A stretch of DNA of 64,000 bases from Nodosilinea sp. FACHB-141 (GCF_014696135.1 NZ_JACJPP010000012.1:186001-250000); one strand, 5' to 3'. Numbered from the stretch's first letter, positions 26,516 through 36,438 are shown. The notes: generated from the sequence alone by a model not told the origin. A program made the numbers and translations.

Positions 26516-27829
26516 TTACCAACCCACCGAATCTACGTAGGCCTGGATAATACTGACAGCGCAGTTGACGCCATCCTCAGCGCGAATGGTTTCTCCTAGG
26601 GCTCTGGCTTTTGCGGCCATGGTTGGGTTGCTCAATACCTGCTTGATCGCAGCAGCCAGATTTTGCGCCGTCAGATTTTGAATGGGGATGGGCGGCGGCG
26701 CAACCCCAAGCTGAGTGAGGCGGTTTGCCCAAGCAGGCTGGTCGCCAAAAAAAGGCACCGTTATAGCGGGTAAACCAGCCCGCAGCCCAGCCGCGGTTGT
26801 TCCTGAGCCGCTGTGGTGCACCACAGCCGACACCTGAGGAAACAGCCAGTCGTGGGGAATGGATGGAGCGGCGTAAACCCGGTCAGTCAATTGCCCCGCT
26901 TGGGTGAGCCCCCAGCCGGCCAGCAGCACCGCCCTAACGTTGGCTCGATCTACCGCTTCTAGCAACAGCTGAAGCATCGCCTGCTCATCGGCAACCGCCA
27001 TACTGCCAAAGCCAAGGGCAATCGTCGGAGTAGAACTTTCTCCCTGAGACTGGGCGAGAAAGTTTTGCAAGTCTGGGGACGGCTGGTAGGGTTGAGACGC
27101 TTGAGGAAAGCAGTAGCCGGTCACATGCACCGAATGGGATGACTGAGCCCAGTCGGCAGGGCGGGGAATGACGGCTTCGCTGTAGAGGTGCAAAATTGGC
27201 ACCTGCTGCAACTGTTTGGGATGGTGAGCGCGGTACCGAGGGCCAAGCGGCGGCAGCGTTGGTAGCTGATGTCTCTCCCGAAAGGCTTCTAGGGTAGGGC
27301 GATCGCGTACCCAGCCCAAAACATCCACCAGTCGATAACTGGCCCAATTCAGCGCTGACTGCACTGGATTGACGCTCGTTGGGATGTCGCCAAACCCAAG
27401 AAACGGGAACAGCCCGGTTTCTACGATGGGGAGACTGGCCGCAACAATCAGCGGCAGATTCAGCGCTTCGGCGACGTGATAGCTCCACAGCGCCAGTGGC
27501 CCCGCGATGATGGCCTGACTGCCTTGGGCCGCCGCCAAAACCTGCTCTAGCTGTCTCGGCAAATTCTTGGCAAACTGGGGCGCTTGTTCCCAGGGCAGAA
27601 ACTCGCCCCTCAAAAACCGCTGTCCCTCCTGCGATCGAAAGAATGCCCGATAGTCTCCCGCCAGGGGCGCAACCTCTATACCGTAGGATTCCACCAAGTC
27701 TGTGAAGGCCTCGTGGGTGACAACAGTAGGTTGGTATCCGGCTTGCAGAAGACCCTGAGCTAGAGCGAGCATGGGCATACAGTCGCCCGTAGATCCGAGC
27801 GCAACCAGGGTAATTTTTGAGATAGGCAT
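26516..27829 (-). CDS. GT1-family glycosyltransferase (UGT/MGT-like)
   Basis: A 437-residue GT-B fold glycosyltransferase similar to sterol and macrolide glucosyltransferases. The N-terminal domain starts KITLVALGSTGDCMPMLALAQGL. The C-terminal nucleotide-sugar domain shows IALGFGSMA, APSIPHDWLFPQVSAVVHHSGSGTTAAGLRAGLP and VPFFGDQPAWANRL, the core of the UDP-sugar binding signature. An in-frame ATG at 27853 would add eight residues; the ATG at 27829 gives the usual MPISKITL opening. It is divergent from amiF. The acceptor could be a sterol, hopanoid or carotenoid. Confidence 0.86.
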   Translation of the reverse strand: MPISKITLVALGSTGDCMPMLALAQGLLQAGYQPTVVTHEAFTDLVESYGIEVAPLAGDYRAFFRSQEGQRFLRGEFLPWEQAPQFAKNLPRQLEQVLAAAQGSQAIIAGPLALWSYHVAEALNLPLIVAASLPIVETGLFPFLGFGDIPTSVNPVQSALNWASYRLVDVLGWVRDRPTLEAFRERHQLPTLPPLGPRYRAHHPKQLQQVPILHLYSEAVIPRPADWAQSSHSVHVTGYCFPQASQPYQPSPDLQNFLAQSQGESSTPTIALGFGSMAVADEQAMLQLLLEAVDRANVRAVLLAGWGLTQAGQLTDRVYAAPSIPHDWLFPQVSAVVHHSGSGTTAAGLRAGLPAITVPFFGDQPAWANRLTQLGVAPPPIPIQNLTAQNLAAAIKQVLSNPTMAAKARALGETIRAEDGVNCAVSIIQAYVDSVGW

Positions 27830-27924
27830 AGCGCTAAGGATCCGGCAATACAAGCGCCTTTACTGTAGCAGCCGCTGAACTGTAGCTGTGGCCATAGCCC
27901 AGTTAGAGAAGCGGCAAGAATTAC

Positions 27925-27966
27925 GTAATATTGAACACCAACACCCCAGTGCCTTAGACCTATAGT
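27925..27966 (+). promoter_or_regulatory. near-consensus NtcA-activated promoter of amiF
   Basis: GTA at 27925-27927, eight bases, CAC at 27936-27938, exactly 22 bases, then TATAGT at 27961-27966. The class II NtcA promoter is GTA-N8-TAC-N22-TAN3T, so the only mismatch is C for T in the right half-site. Transcription would start near 27973, about 37 bases before the amiF ATG. The left part also lies in a perfect ATTACGTAAT palindrome. Nitrogen-limitation control of formamide use follows as an inference. Confidence 0.65.
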
Positions 27967-28009
27967 GCTCTTCGACTTTCGAGTCAGGTTGTTCCAGAGA
28001 GAAATCAGC

Positions 28010-29026
28010 ATGAGTGGACTTGGTGGCCTAAACAAATCTCCTAACGGCGTGGTGCTGGGCATGGTGCAACTGCAACTGCCCAACGTCGTCACCCCCGGCG
28101 ATCTCGCCGCCCAAACCCAGCGCATTTGCGAAATGGTTGCCAAAGCCCGCCGCAACATGCCCACGATGGACCTGGTGGTGTTCCCCGAATATTCGCTCCA
28201 CGGGCTGTCGATGGACACCAACCCTGCGATCATGTGCAGTCTGGATGGCCCCGAAGTCGGCGCCTTTCGCCAGGCCTGCATCGACAACGACATCTGGGGC
28301 TGCTTCTCGATTATGGAGTACAACCCCGACGGCAACCCCTACAACAGCGGCCTGATTATCGATAACCAGGGCTCAATCAAGCTCTACTACCGCAAGCTCC
28401 ACCCCTGGATTCCTGTAGAGCCGTGGGAACCTGGAAATGTGGGTATTCCCGTCTGTGACGGTCCCAACGGCAGCAAACTGGCACTGATCATCTGCCACGA
28501 CGGTATGTTCCCCGAAATAGCCCGCGAGTGCGCCTATAAGGGAGCCGAGATCATGATTCGCACGGCAGGCTACACGGCCCCCATTCGCCACTCGTGGCAG
28601 ATCACCAACCAGGCCAACGCTTTTTGCAACCTGATGGTGACGGCGTCGGTGTGCATGTGCGGCAGCGACGGTAGCTTCGACTCCATGGGCGAAGGTATGA
28701 TCGTCAACTTCGACGGCACGCCGCTGGTGATGGGCAGCCACCGCCCCGACGAAATCATCACCGCTGAGGTGCGCCCCGACCTGGTGCGCGAGGCCCGTAT
28801 TCACTGGGGAGTGGAGAACAACATTTACCAGTTTGGCCATCGCGGTTATGTAGCGGTCAAAGGCGGTGCCCAAGACTGTCCCTACACCTATATGAAGGAC
28901 ATGGTGAAAGAGCGCTACCGCCTGCCCTGGGAGGATGAGGTAGTGCACCAAGACGGCACCGCCTGCGGTTTTCCGGTGCCTACCCGCGACTACAAGGGCG
29001 AAGAATTATCGCCGGTCTTGAACTAA
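28010..29026 (+). CDS. amiF: formamidase (nitrilase superfamily)
   Basis: AmiF hydrolyses formamide to formate and ammonia. The 338 residues match the family length (about 334). The nitrilase triad is visible as Glu60 in VVFPEYS, Lys129 in YYRKLHPW and Cys162 in ALIICHDGMFPE. MDTNPAIMCSLDGPEV and GNVGIPVCDGPNGSKLA are typical of AmiE/AmiF; the shorter C-terminus than AmiE favours formamidase. The ATG at 28010 follows an AGAGAG leader. The upstream in-frame start at 27965 would lie inside the promoter. It is monocistronic, with a near-consensus NtcA promoter. Confidence 0.92.
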   Translation: MSGLGGLNKSPNGVVLGMVQLQLPNVVTPGDLAAQTQRICEMVAKARRNMPTMDLVVFPEYSLHGLSMDTNPAIMCSLDGPEVGAFRQACIDNDIWGCFSIMEYNPDGNPYNSGLIIDNQGSIKLYYRKLHPWIPVEPWEPGNVGIPVCDGPNGSKLALIICHDGMFPEIARECAYKGAEIMIRTAGYTAPIRHSWQITNQANAFCNLMVTASVCMCGSDGSFDSMGEGMIVNFDGTPLVMGSHRPDEIITAEVRPDLVREARIHWGVENNIYQFGHRGYVAVKGGAQDCPYTYMKDMVKERYRLPWEDEVVHQDGTACGFPVPTRDYKGEELSPVLN

Positions 29027-29049
29027 GGTAGCGGCTAGTTTCTATCCCA

Positions 29050-29125
29050 AAAGGGTGTAGCGGTATAGGGTGCAGGGTTTATGGCGGACCTTATACCTTA
29101 TACCCCATACATCACACCCCGATCG
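29050..29125. repeat. GGTATAGGG/TATACC-type repeat tract after amiF
   Basis: GGTATAGGGTGCAGGG is followed by CCTTATACCTTATACCCC, forming partial inverted pairing, a pattern known from dispersed ATACCCTA-type cyanobacterial repeats. No T-run terminator was seen after amiF. Confidence 0.45.
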
Positions 29126-29227
29126 CCCTAATAAATCTCTCCCATTTATGCCCGACTTCTGCCCTTTTACAGACGGCAGCGCTGCCTGAGCGGCCTACAG
29201 TATGGGCGTAGAAGTGGAGAAATCAGC

Positions 29228-29431
29228 ATGGCATTAACGTTCCAAGTTCCGACGCTGAGCGATCAGAAATCGGCGCAAGAGCTAAAAGATTTGATTTTGA
29301 CCACTGAACCTGAGGCTGATATTGACATCAATACTCAGGCAAAAACCGTCACCATTAGCTCTCAAGCCTCCGAAGAAACCTTCAAGCAGCTGATCACCGC
29401 ATCGGGGCACAAAATAGCTTCTGCTAGCTAG
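29228..29431 (+). CDS. small HMA-like protein lacking the CxxC metal motif
   Basis: The 67 residues follow the heavy-metal-associated ferredoxin-like fold: VPTLSDQKSAQELKDLI aligns with the usual VPxMxCxxCxxxI helix start, and DIDINTQAKTVTISSQ and FKQLITASGHKI with the later strand and helix. The two metal-binding cysteines are absent and the protein has no Cys at all, so copper or zinc chaperoning as usual is not possible. The ATG follows GTGGAG. Its leader GAGAAATCAGCATG matches that of amiF. It lies 127 bases upstream of the P450. Its role is unknown. Confidence 0.7.
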   Translation: MALTFQVPTLSDQKSAQELKDLILTTEPEADIDINTQAKTVTISSQASEETFKQLITASGHKIASAS

Positions 29432-29558
29432 GTTCGGCCAGATTGTCCAAGGCCTGCGATCGCAGCTCCGCGCTACTCTAGAATGCACTGGTTTCGGGGA
29501 CTGGTCTTTGACCATGTCTTCGCGAGCGGTTTTTGACCACTGCATTCTATTGCTGCCC

Positions 29559-30932
29559 ATGGTTGCTTCTACCCCTGCCCCGCTGCCCCCTGGGAGTTTT
29601 GGCCTGCCGGTTGTCGGCGAAACCCTCAACTTTTTGTTTGACCGCGAGTTCGCCAAAAAGCGTCAGGCTAGGTATGGGGCTATTTTTAAGACGCGTCTGC
29701 TGGGCCGTCCCACGGTAGTGCTGATGGGGGCAGAGGCTAACCAGTTTGTGCTCTCCACCAATATGGACAGCTTTTCGTGGCGGGAGGGGTGGCCTGGCAC
29801 ATTCAAACAGCTTTTGGGTGAGTCGCTGTTTTTGCAAGAGGGTGAAGAACACCGCCGCAACCGCAAGCTCCTCATGCCCGCCTTTCACGGCCCGGCCCTG
29901 GTTGGGTATGTAGAAACCATGCAGAGCCTTACCGAGCGCTACGCCCAAAAATGGGCCGCTCAGGGACAGCTCACCTGGTTTGACGAAATGAAGCAACTCA
30001 CCTTTGACATCGCCAGCACGCTGCTGCTGGGCAGTGAGCCAGGTAGCCAGACCACACAGATGTCGGAGTGGTTTGCCGATCTGACCAACGGCCTGTTTGC
30101 CCCGCCGATTCACTGGGGGTGGACCCCTTTTGGCAAAGCTGTCAAAGCGCGAGACCAGCTTTTGCACCACATTGAGCAGGTAGTGAAAGAGCGCCAGGCC
30201 CGACCTACCCAAGATGCCCTGGGTCTGCTGGTGCACAGCGAAGATGAGGAGGGCAACCGCCTCAGTCTCGAAGAACTCAAGGCTCAGGCGCTGCTAATGC
30301 TGTTTGCGGGGCACGAGACCACCACCTCGATGCTGACCTCGCTGGTGATGTCGCTGGCGCAGCACCCCGATGTGTGGGAGCAGGCTCGACAGGAGCAGGC
30401 GCAGCTGATGGAGACGAGTGACGCCGTAACCCTAGAGCAGATTCGGCAGATGCCCTACCTCGACCAGATCGTCAAAGAGGTGGAGCGGCTGTACCCACCC
30501 GTGGCGGGGGGCTTTCGCGGTGTGGTCAAAGACTTTGAGTTCAACGGCTATCGCGTGCCCAAGGGCTGGATGGCACTGTATAGAATTGACGCCGCCCACC
30601 GCGATCGCACCATCTACACCGACCCCGACCGTTTTGACCCCGATCGCTTTAGCCCCGAGCGGGCCGAGCACAAGCGGGCCGACTTTAGCCTGGTGGGCTT
30701 TGGCGGCGGTCCCCGCATCTGTCTGGGCCTGGCCTTTGCCCAGCTCGAAATCAAGCTAGTGGCGGCCCATCTGCTGCGCTACTACACCTGGGATCTGGTG
30801 CCCGATCAGAACCTGGAGATGACGCCGATTCCGACGCTCAGGCCGCGATCGGGGCTGAAGGTCGTTTTCAAAAAACGCGCGATCGCTCCAACGCAGGTTA
30901 CCGCCGACCAAACTGGGCAGCGTCAACCATGA
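29559..30932 (+). CDS. cytochrome P450, CYP120-like
   Basis: A 457-residue P450. The haem ligand is in [14 protein letters not shown] (Cys about 387), the I-helix oxygen-activation motif is [12 protein letters not shown] (about 250), and the K-helix ExxR is [24 protein letters not shown] is the proline-rich hinge. Overall it resembles cyanobacterial CYP120, for which retinoic acid hydroxylation is known, so an apocarotenoid or retinoid substrate is plausible. The ATG at 29559 is preferred over 29508, because the earlier 17 residues do not look like P450. The last codons overlap the ynfA start (ATGA), so translation is probably coupled. Confidence 0.92.
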   Translation: MVASTPAPLPPGSFGLPVVGETLNFLFDREFAKKRQARYGAIFKTRLLGRPTVVLMGAEANQFVLSTNMDSFSWREGWPGTFKQLLGESLFLQEGEEHRRNRKLLMPAFHGPALVGYVETMQSLTERYAQKWAAQGQLTWFDEMKQLTFDIASTLLLGSEPGSQTTQMSEWFADLTNGLFAPPIHWGWTPFGKAVKARDQLLHHIEQVVKERQARPTQDALGLLVHSEDEEGNRLSLEELKAQALLMLFAGHETTTSMLTSLVMSLAQHPDVWEQARQEQAQLMETSDAVTLEQIRQMPYLDQIVKEVERLYPPVAGGFRGVVKDFEFNGYRVPKGWMALYRIDAAHRDRTIYTDPDRFDPDRFSPERAEHKRADFSLVGFGGGPRICLGLAFAQLEIKLVAAHLLRYYTWDLVPDQNLEMTPIPTLRPRSGLKVVFKKRAIAPTQVTADQTGQRQP

Positions 30933-31255
30933 TGGTGAAATCTCTATTGTTTTTTATCCTTGCAGGCCTGTGTGAGATCGGTGGGGGCTACCTGGTGTGG
31001 CTGGCGCTGCGCGAGGGCAAGAGCCCCTGGTTAGCAGTGCTTGGGGTGGTCGTTTTGGGAATCTATGGCGCAGTGCCCACCCTCCAGCCCACGCATTTTG
31101 GTCGGGCCTACGCCGCCTACGGTGGCGTATTTATCGTGCTTTCCATTGGTTGGGGATGGCTGGTTGACCAGGTGAAACCCGATCGCTTCGATCTGCTGGG
31201 TGGCTGGGTGGTGCTGCTGGGCGTTTTGATGATAATGTACGCCCCTCGCAGCTAG
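30929..31255 (+). CDS. YnfA/UPF0060 small membrane protein
   Basis: A 108-residue protein with four membrane segments and the family pattern [20 protein letters not shown], near the small-multidrug-resistance topology, with [20 protein letters not shown] in the second half. Its function is not established in the family. It overlaps the P450 stop by four bases (ATGA), suggesting coupling, and ends six bases before the convergent permease gene. Confidence 0.9.
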   Translation: MMVKSLLFFILAGLCEIGGGYLVWLALREGKSPWLAVLGVVVLGIYGAVPTLQPTHFGRAYAAYGGVFIVLSIGWGWLVDQVKPDRFDLLGGWVVLLGVLMIMYAPRS

Positions 31256-31261
31256 CGACCA

Positions 31262-33190
31262 CTACCCTCCCACATGGATTACCGGACGGCGTCTGGGGGA
31301 TTTTTCAGCTTTGCGCAGTACCTCCCGAGTAACCACGGCAATATCGCCTTCGCCAAATAACATGAAGCGCAGCAGATATTGAATTGGGTTGCCCTCAATC
31401 CAGCCAAAGTAGGCGTGGGGCAATTTGCCGGTTTCATCGCGCATGTAGAGCAGAATAGCAGCAATCGTATTGGGCACCGCCGACCCTCTGGCTCTCAAAA
31501 TGCGGTAATTGCCCACCTGCACTCCTTCTACCTGCACTGTCTCCATAAAGTCTGAAGCGTCTGAAACCTCGATCTCTAAAAACAGAATGGAATCGGTCGA
31601 GGGAATGTGATTGTCTTCCCGCACCTCGGTTTCCTTGAGGGAATATTCCTGTTCATCCCCGGCCTGCTTGCGGTTAGCAATGATGCGAATGGTGTGCTCG
31701 CTTTCTTCTAGAATGAAACGCCGAGCGATGGGATCCATTTCAAACCGCTCAACCCGCAACTCTGTAGAGCGCCAAACGCGCGAAATCAGTGAGGTGAAAA
31801 CAATGGCACCAATAAAGAATGCGGCAATTTTGACCCCGTCAGGTCGCTCAATAATGTTGACAATGGTGGTGTAGAAAAACACCAGGGTAATGGTGCCAAA
31901 CACGACCATGCCCCGCCGCGATCGCGCCTGTCGAGCCGCCAACGTCACCGCCAACGACGCTGAGCTCATCAGCACCAGCACCCCCGTGGCGTAAGCTCCA
32001 CCCTGGGCCTCAACGCTGGCGCGAAAAATAATCGTGACGGCAAAAGCAATTACCGTAAAAATTAGCACTAGCGGTCGGGCGGCCAAGGTCCAGCTGGGAG
32101 CCATGCCATAGCGGGGCAGATAGCGGGGCACAATGCTGAGCAACCCAGCCATAGCCGAGGCCCCAGCAAACCACAAAATCGAGATCGTGCTCAGGTCGTA
32201 GAGGGTACCAAACCCATCCCCCAGGTACTCGTGGGCCAGATAGGCCAGCGCTCTTCCGTTAGCGGCTCCTCCTGCCTGAAATTCTGGCGGCGGAATCAGC
32301 AGCGTCGTGACCAAGCTGCTAGTAATCAGGAAAAAACTCATGATCACCGCTGCGGTGGTCAACAGCTTATGGGTGTTGCGGATACGACCAGCTGGAGCGG
32401 TTTCGGTATCGCTGCGATCGCCTTCGACTAAAGGCATCACCGCTGCCCCCGTTTCAAACCCAGACAGGCCCAGCGCTAACTTAGGGAATACCAGCGCGGC
32501 CAAGGCCAGGAGCACCACCGGATTGCTATTCCTGGAAAATAGCAGGCTCCACCAATCGGCAATCGCTGTGGGATGGGTCAAAATCTGATAGCCCCCCACA
32601 CCAATGGTCACCAGGTTGAGCAGCAGGTAGACTGCGACTAGAAAAACCGCTATCCCAATCGCCTCCCGAAACCCCTTTAAGAAAACGGCTGCTAGGAAAG
32701 CAATGAGGCAGATAGTCAGTGGCACTTCGTACCCATGTAGAAAATCGTGGACAAAGGGATTTTCGACAATGTGGGCCGTAGCGTCGGCAGCGGAGAGGGT
32801 AATGGTGATGATGAAGTCAGTCGCCACAAACCCCAGCAGGCAGAGCACAAAAAACTTGCCCTGCCACCACGGCAGCAAATGCTCGAGCATGGCGATCGAC
32901 CCCTCGCCATGGGGGCTCATCGAGGCCACCCGCCGATAGATCGGCAGCGCCCCAAACAGAGTGAGTAAAACCAGAATCAGCGTCGCAATAGGCGATAGCG
33001 CCCCAGCCGCTAGAGCCGCAATGCCGGGCTGGTAGCCCAGCGTGGAGAAGTAATCAACCCCAGTCAGGCACATGACCTGCCACCAGGGGTGTTTCACCGC
33101 GTGGCTGCTCTTCCCTGAGCGATCGGACTCAACTAACCAGCGCAGCAACCGTCTGCGGTATGTGGCTGATGGCCTCATTCGTTTAACCAT
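31262..33190 (-). CDS. APC-superfamily permease with cytosolic C-terminal domain
   Basis: A 642-residue membrane protein with about 12 hydrophobic segments in residues 35-475 and a soluble C-terminal domain of about 160 residues. [24 protein letters not shown] matches the first broken helix of APC-type amino acid/potassium permeases, and [18 protein letters not shown] the sixth-helix region. The tail ([53 protein letters not shown]) is probably regulatory. Substrate could be an amino acid or, as for KimA-like members, potassium; sequence alone does not decide. Confidence 0.78.
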   Translation of the reverse strand: MVKRMRPSATYRRRLLRWLVESDRSGKSSHAVKHPWWQVMCLTGVDYFSTLGYQPGIAALAAGALSPIATLILVLLTLFGALPIYRRVASMSPHGEGSIAMLEHLLPWWQGKFFVLCLLGFVATDFIITITLSAADATAHIVENPFVHDFLHGYEVPLTICLIAFLAAVFLKGFREAIGIAVFLVAVYLLLNLVTIGVGGYQILTHPTAIADWWSLLFSRNSNPVVLLALAALVFPKLALGLSGFETGAAVMPLVEGDRSDTETAPAGRIRNTHKLLTTAAVIMSFFLITSSLVTTLLIPPPEFQAGGAANGRALAYLAHEYLGDGFGTLYDLSTISILWFAGASAMAGLLSIVPRYLPRYGMAPSWTLAARPLVLIFTVIAFAVTIIFRASVEAQGGAYATGVLVLMSSASLAVTLAARQARSRRGMVVFGTITLVFFYTTIVNIIERPDGVKIAAFFIGAIVFTSLISRVWRSTELRVERFEMDPIARRFILEESEHTIRIIANRKQAGDEQEYSLKETEVREDNHIPSTDSILFLEIEVSDASDFMETVQVEGVQVGNYRILRARGSAVPNTIAAILLYMRDETGKLPHAYFGWIEGNPIQYLLRFMLFGEGDIAVVTREVLRKAEKSPRRRPVIHVGG

Positions 33191-33361
33191 CTACGGCATT
33201 CCTACGGGGTAGTGGCAGTACATTAATTAGTCAACCGCTTAGTGTCACCCTTGATCAACTGTATTGAGGTTTGCCGCTGTAGCCATTGCCGCCAAAGTAC
33301 GTAGGGTGACTGGGCAAAAGACATTGAGGTGCCGGCAGGTGGCCCAGGGATGAAGCGATCG

Positions 33362-34588
33362 CTAATGCTGAGGCTTGAGCGATCGCCCTCGCCAGGTCCA
33401 GCCCCAGCCGGTCTTGGTTTTGACGATGGAGGTGAGGGCGATCGCCACGACCACCAGTCCGCCCACGCTGCTCAGCCACCAGTAGCGCAGCGGCACCCCC
33501 ACCTGGCGATAGCCCGTGATCCTCAGCAGCCCATAGCCCGCCAGGGTCAACACCGTCAATCCGTATAAGAGCGCTATAGACGAGGAGAGTTCGGGTTTGA
33601 GTAGGGTGACGATTAGGCTCGCCAGCAACCCCACCCAGGGCATGACAAACACCATGGCGATGGTGAAGGCCGATAGCAGCGTCAGCGGCAGGTTTTCTTC
33701 GGTGCCCAAGTAGTAGTTCTTGGTCCACCCTTCCCACAGGGTGGCAAAAGAGGAATACATCCGCACGCTCAGCAGATCAATGCCCAGCACGTAGCGCAGC
33801 TTGAGGCCGTGCCGCCGAATCTGGCGGGCGAGTTCGACATCTTCTACAATCACGTCGCCGATGGCGGCGTGGCCACCGATTTTGTCGTAGGCGGCGCGAC
33901 GAAATAGCATAAACGGCCCAGCGGCAAAGGCATTGTCTACGGCGGTAGACTCATTAATGGCTTCAAAGTCATAGGCGATCGCGATCGCGCTCATAATAAT
34001 CGGCTGCACCAGCCACTCTGAAAAGCAGCTGCACTCAATTTTGGGCGCACAGCTCAGCAGGTCGGCCTGGTGGATTTGGGCTTCGGCCAGGGCAGCGGGT
34101 ATTGCCCCCGGCGACAGCCGCACATCGGCATCGATAAACAGCAGGTAGTCGCCCTGGGCAACGTTTGCCGCCTGGGCACAGGCCCAGTTTTTGCCGCGCC
34201 ACACCTCGCCCTCAGGGCGCGGCGGCACCACCAAGTGGTGAACGTTGCCATGCTGGGCCGCCAGCTCTGCGGCGATCGCCCCAGTGGCATCGGTGGACTG
34301 GTCATCGGCAATCCAAACGTCAAACCGTTGCGCCCCCGACAGTTCAGTCGCCAGCACCGCTTCCACACAGGCGCGAATATTGTCAGCTTCGTTGTAGGCC
34401 GGAATCACCACATCCACAGAGGGTGCTGAGGGCAGGGATGTCCCTACCGGCTGAAGACGAGGAGCCGACGCCAGCGACTGGGTGAGCTTGAAATAGAACG
34501 CCGCGATCGCCACCAGCGCCACCCCCAGCAATCCGTCGAGCCCCAAAATGAACTTGTCTAAACCCATGCCCGCTTTCCCCGCCGCCAT
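33362..34588 (-). CDS. family 2 membrane glycosyltransferase, CruG-like
   Basis: A 408-residue GT2 enzyme (401 if it starts at the ATG at 34567). A membrane helix near the N-terminus precedes the catalytic domain, with VDVVIPAYNEADNIR, VWIADDQSTDATGA, the DxD motif LLFIDADVRLSPG and the acceptor region VIVEDVELARQIRRHG. About four membrane helices follow, and the protein ends GWGWTWRGRSL. That ending and the GKNWACAQAA segment recall CruG, the carotenoid 2'-O-glycosyltransferase of myxoxanthophyll synthesis; HpnB/CrtQ-type enzymes share them. It is divergent from the exported FmdA-like gene. Confidence 0.8.
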   Translation of the reverse strand: MAAGKAGMGLDKFILGLDGLLGVALVAIAAFYFKLTQSLASAPRLQPVGTSLPSAPSVDVVIPAYNEADNIRACVEAVLATELSGAQRFDVWIADDQSTDATGAIAAELAAQHGNVHHLVVPPRPEGEVWRGKNWACAQAANVAQGDYLLFIDADVRLSPGAIPAALAEAQIHQADLLSCAPKIECSCFSEWLVQPIIMSAIAIAYDFEAINESTAVDNAFAAGPFMLFRRAAYDKIGGHAAIGDVIVEDVELARQIRRHGLKLRYVLGIDLLSVRMYSSFATLWEGWTKNYYLGTEENLPLTLLSAFTIAMVFVMPWVGLLASLIVTLLKPELSSSIALLYGLTVLTLAGYGLLRITGYRQVGVPLRYWWLSSVGGLVVVAIALTSIVKTKTGWGWTWRGRSLKPQH

Positions 34589-34778
34589 CCTGTAGCAATC
34601 TACTATGTGCAGCTCGGATTGGGGGGCGATGATTTCAGCGATCGCCCCTCGATGCCGCCCACCGGCTCAATTCTTTACTTTGGAATGTTCTTTAGACTAC
34701 AACCCCTATCTATCCCCCCCCGTAGCATCGTAGCCACGTCGATTAAGTCGTTCCTGGTCAGAATTGAGGAGTTTTTGA

Positions 34779-36122
34779 ATGATTAGACAATGGCGTTTTG
34801 GCCTACTAGGGCTGGGCCTGGCCGTGGCCCTAGGCTTTGGTGGGCTGATGATCAATCGGGCGATCGCCCAGACCCCCAAAGAGCACTACCTCGCGGCCAA
34901 TGCCGACACCGTGCACTGGGGCTACTTCAGCCAATCCCTAGAGCCTAAGCTCACGGTCAACTCCGGCGACATTGTCACTGTCGAGACCCTCACCCACCAC
35001 GCCAACGACGACGCCTCCCTCATGGTCATGGGCGACCCTGGTGCCGAGAGCGTCTTCGCCTGGACTCCTGAGGGCAAAGGCGTCGATCGCCGGGGGGCGG
35101 GCTCCGTTGACCCCGAGGTCTACACCACGGGCGCAGGCGAAGGGGCGGGCGTGCATGTGCTGACGGGACCTATATACATTAACGGGGCCGAACCCGGTGA
35201 CGTACTCGAAGTCAAAATCCTAGACGTGGCACCGCGACCCAGCGGCAACCCCGAATACCAGGGGCGCACCTTCGGCAGCAATGCCGCCGCCTGGTGGGGC
35301 TTCCACTACAAAGACTTGATTGAAGATCCCAAACCCCGTGAAGTGATCACCATCTACGAGCTAGACGCCACTGAAACCGAAGACTACGCCACCGCCCTCT
35401 ACAACTTCCGCTGGACGCCCCAAACCGACCCCTTTGGCGTTGTCCACGAGACCATCGACTACCCCGGTGTGCCCGTTGACCCCGCCACCATCGACAAAAA
35501 CTATGAGGTGCTAGAGGGCGTCAAGGTGCCGATTCGCCCCCACTTTGGCCTGATTGGTTTGGCTCCCCGTGAGGCCGACTTTGTTGACTCGGTGCCCCCC
35601 AGCTACTTTGGCGGCAATATCGATAACTGGCGCATTGGCGAAGGGGCCACTATGTATTACCCCATTGCCGTTGAAGGGGCGCTGCTGTCGCTGGGCGACC
35701 CCCACGCTGCCCAAGGTGACTCCGAATTGTCGGGCACGGCGATTGAAACTTCTCTCACTGGCAAAATTCAGGTCACGGTGCATAAGCAGAGCGATCTGGC
35801 GGGCACCATCCTCGAAGACCTCTACTACCCACTGCTTGAGAACGACGAAGAGTACGTCGTCCATGGCTTTAGCTACGCCAACTACCTCGAAGAACTGGGC
35901 GATACAGCCCAAAAAGACATCTTTGGCCAGTCGTCCATCGACAAGGCCATGCGCGATGCTTTTCACAAAATGCGCCACTTTCTCATGACCACTCAAGGTA
36001 TGGGCGAAGATGAAGCGATTAGCCTCATGTCGGTGGCGACCGACTTTGGCGTCACCCAAATTGTCGATGGCAACTGGGGCGTCCACGGCGTGATCAAAAA
36101 GGCCGTGCTGCCCGGTGCCTAA
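34779..36122 (+). CDS. exported acetamidase/formamidase-family protein (FmdA/AmdA)
   Basis: A 447-residue member of the FmdA_AmdA amidohydrolase family, which releases ammonia from formamide or acetamide. Visible family segments are TVHWGYFSQSLEPKLTVNSGD, VETLTHHANDD, VHVLTGPIYINGAEPGD, FGGNIDNWRIGEG and the acidic GDPHAAQGDSELSGTAIE. An N-terminal signal peptide (LGLGLAVALGFGGLMINRAIAQ) places it outside the cytoplasm, unlike the typical soluble FmdA. The ATG follows GAGGAG. The C-terminus is longer than usual (MRHFLMTTQGMGEDEAISLMSVATDFG). With amiF it gives the organism two unrelated formamide-type hydrolases. Confidence 0.87.
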   Translation: MIRQWRFGLLGLGLAVALGFGGLMINRAIAQTPKEHYLAANADTVHWGYFSQSLEPKLTVNSGDIVTVETLTHHANDDASLMVMGDPGAESVFAWTPEGKGVDRRGAGSVDPEVYTTGAGEGAGVHVLTGPIYINGAEPGDVLEVKILDVAPRPSGNPEYQGRTFGSNAAAWWGFHYKDLIEDPKPREVITIYELDATETEDYATALYNFRWTPQTDPFGVVHETIDYPGVPVDPATIDKNYEVLEGVKVPIRPHFGLIGLAPREADFVDSVPPSYFGGNIDNWRIGEGATMYYPIAVEGALLSLGDPHAAQGDSELSGTAIETSLTGKIQVTVHKQSDLAGTILEDLYYPLLENDEEYVVHGFSYANYLEELGDTAQKDIFGQSSIDKAMRDAFHKMRHFLMTTQGMGEDEAISLMSVATDFGVTQIVDGNWGVHGVIKKAVLPGA

Positions 36123-36438
36123 GGATGGGTGACAGCCGTCTGAGTCCAATGACCCCATGTGTAGGTTAGGTGGCGCGCTAGCAGAATCCAGCAAAATTCA
36201 AACGGTGGCGTTGGGCTACATGTCGTTCCACCTCAGCTACGCCTAGCGGTTTGGCTCTCCTAGGGCCAAAGCCCGTTCTTTGCCGATAAGACTTCAAGAC
36301 AAGCAGTCATCCACGCCGATAGTGGGTTTCCAGCGCAGGTCCTGGGTATAGTCGCTTGCTTGACTTGAGCGTGTGGTCTTCAGCTCGCCGCAACTCTCGC
36401 TAGAATGAAGGCCACACGAATTACGGATTGCTTGTGCT
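36123..36438. other. spacer with degenerate repeat and a possible -10 box
   Basis: No gene is present in these 316 bases. A degenerate GTTGGGCTAC...CCTCAGCTACGCC segment around 36208-36247 resembles the common GTTGGGTT/AACCCAAC cyanobacterial palindrome. TAGAAT at 36401-36406 is a plausible -10 box for the small exported protein that starts at 36439. Confidence 0.4.

Noticed and set aside
33255-33737. 160-codon minus-strand frame
   Set aside because: It overlaps the C-terminal membrane region of the CruG-like glycosyltransferase in another frame and has no domain features.
34580-34778. GTA-N6-TAC sequence upstream of the exported FmdA gene as an NtcA site
   Set aside because: The spacing is six instead of eight bases and no TAN3T box lies at the right distance.
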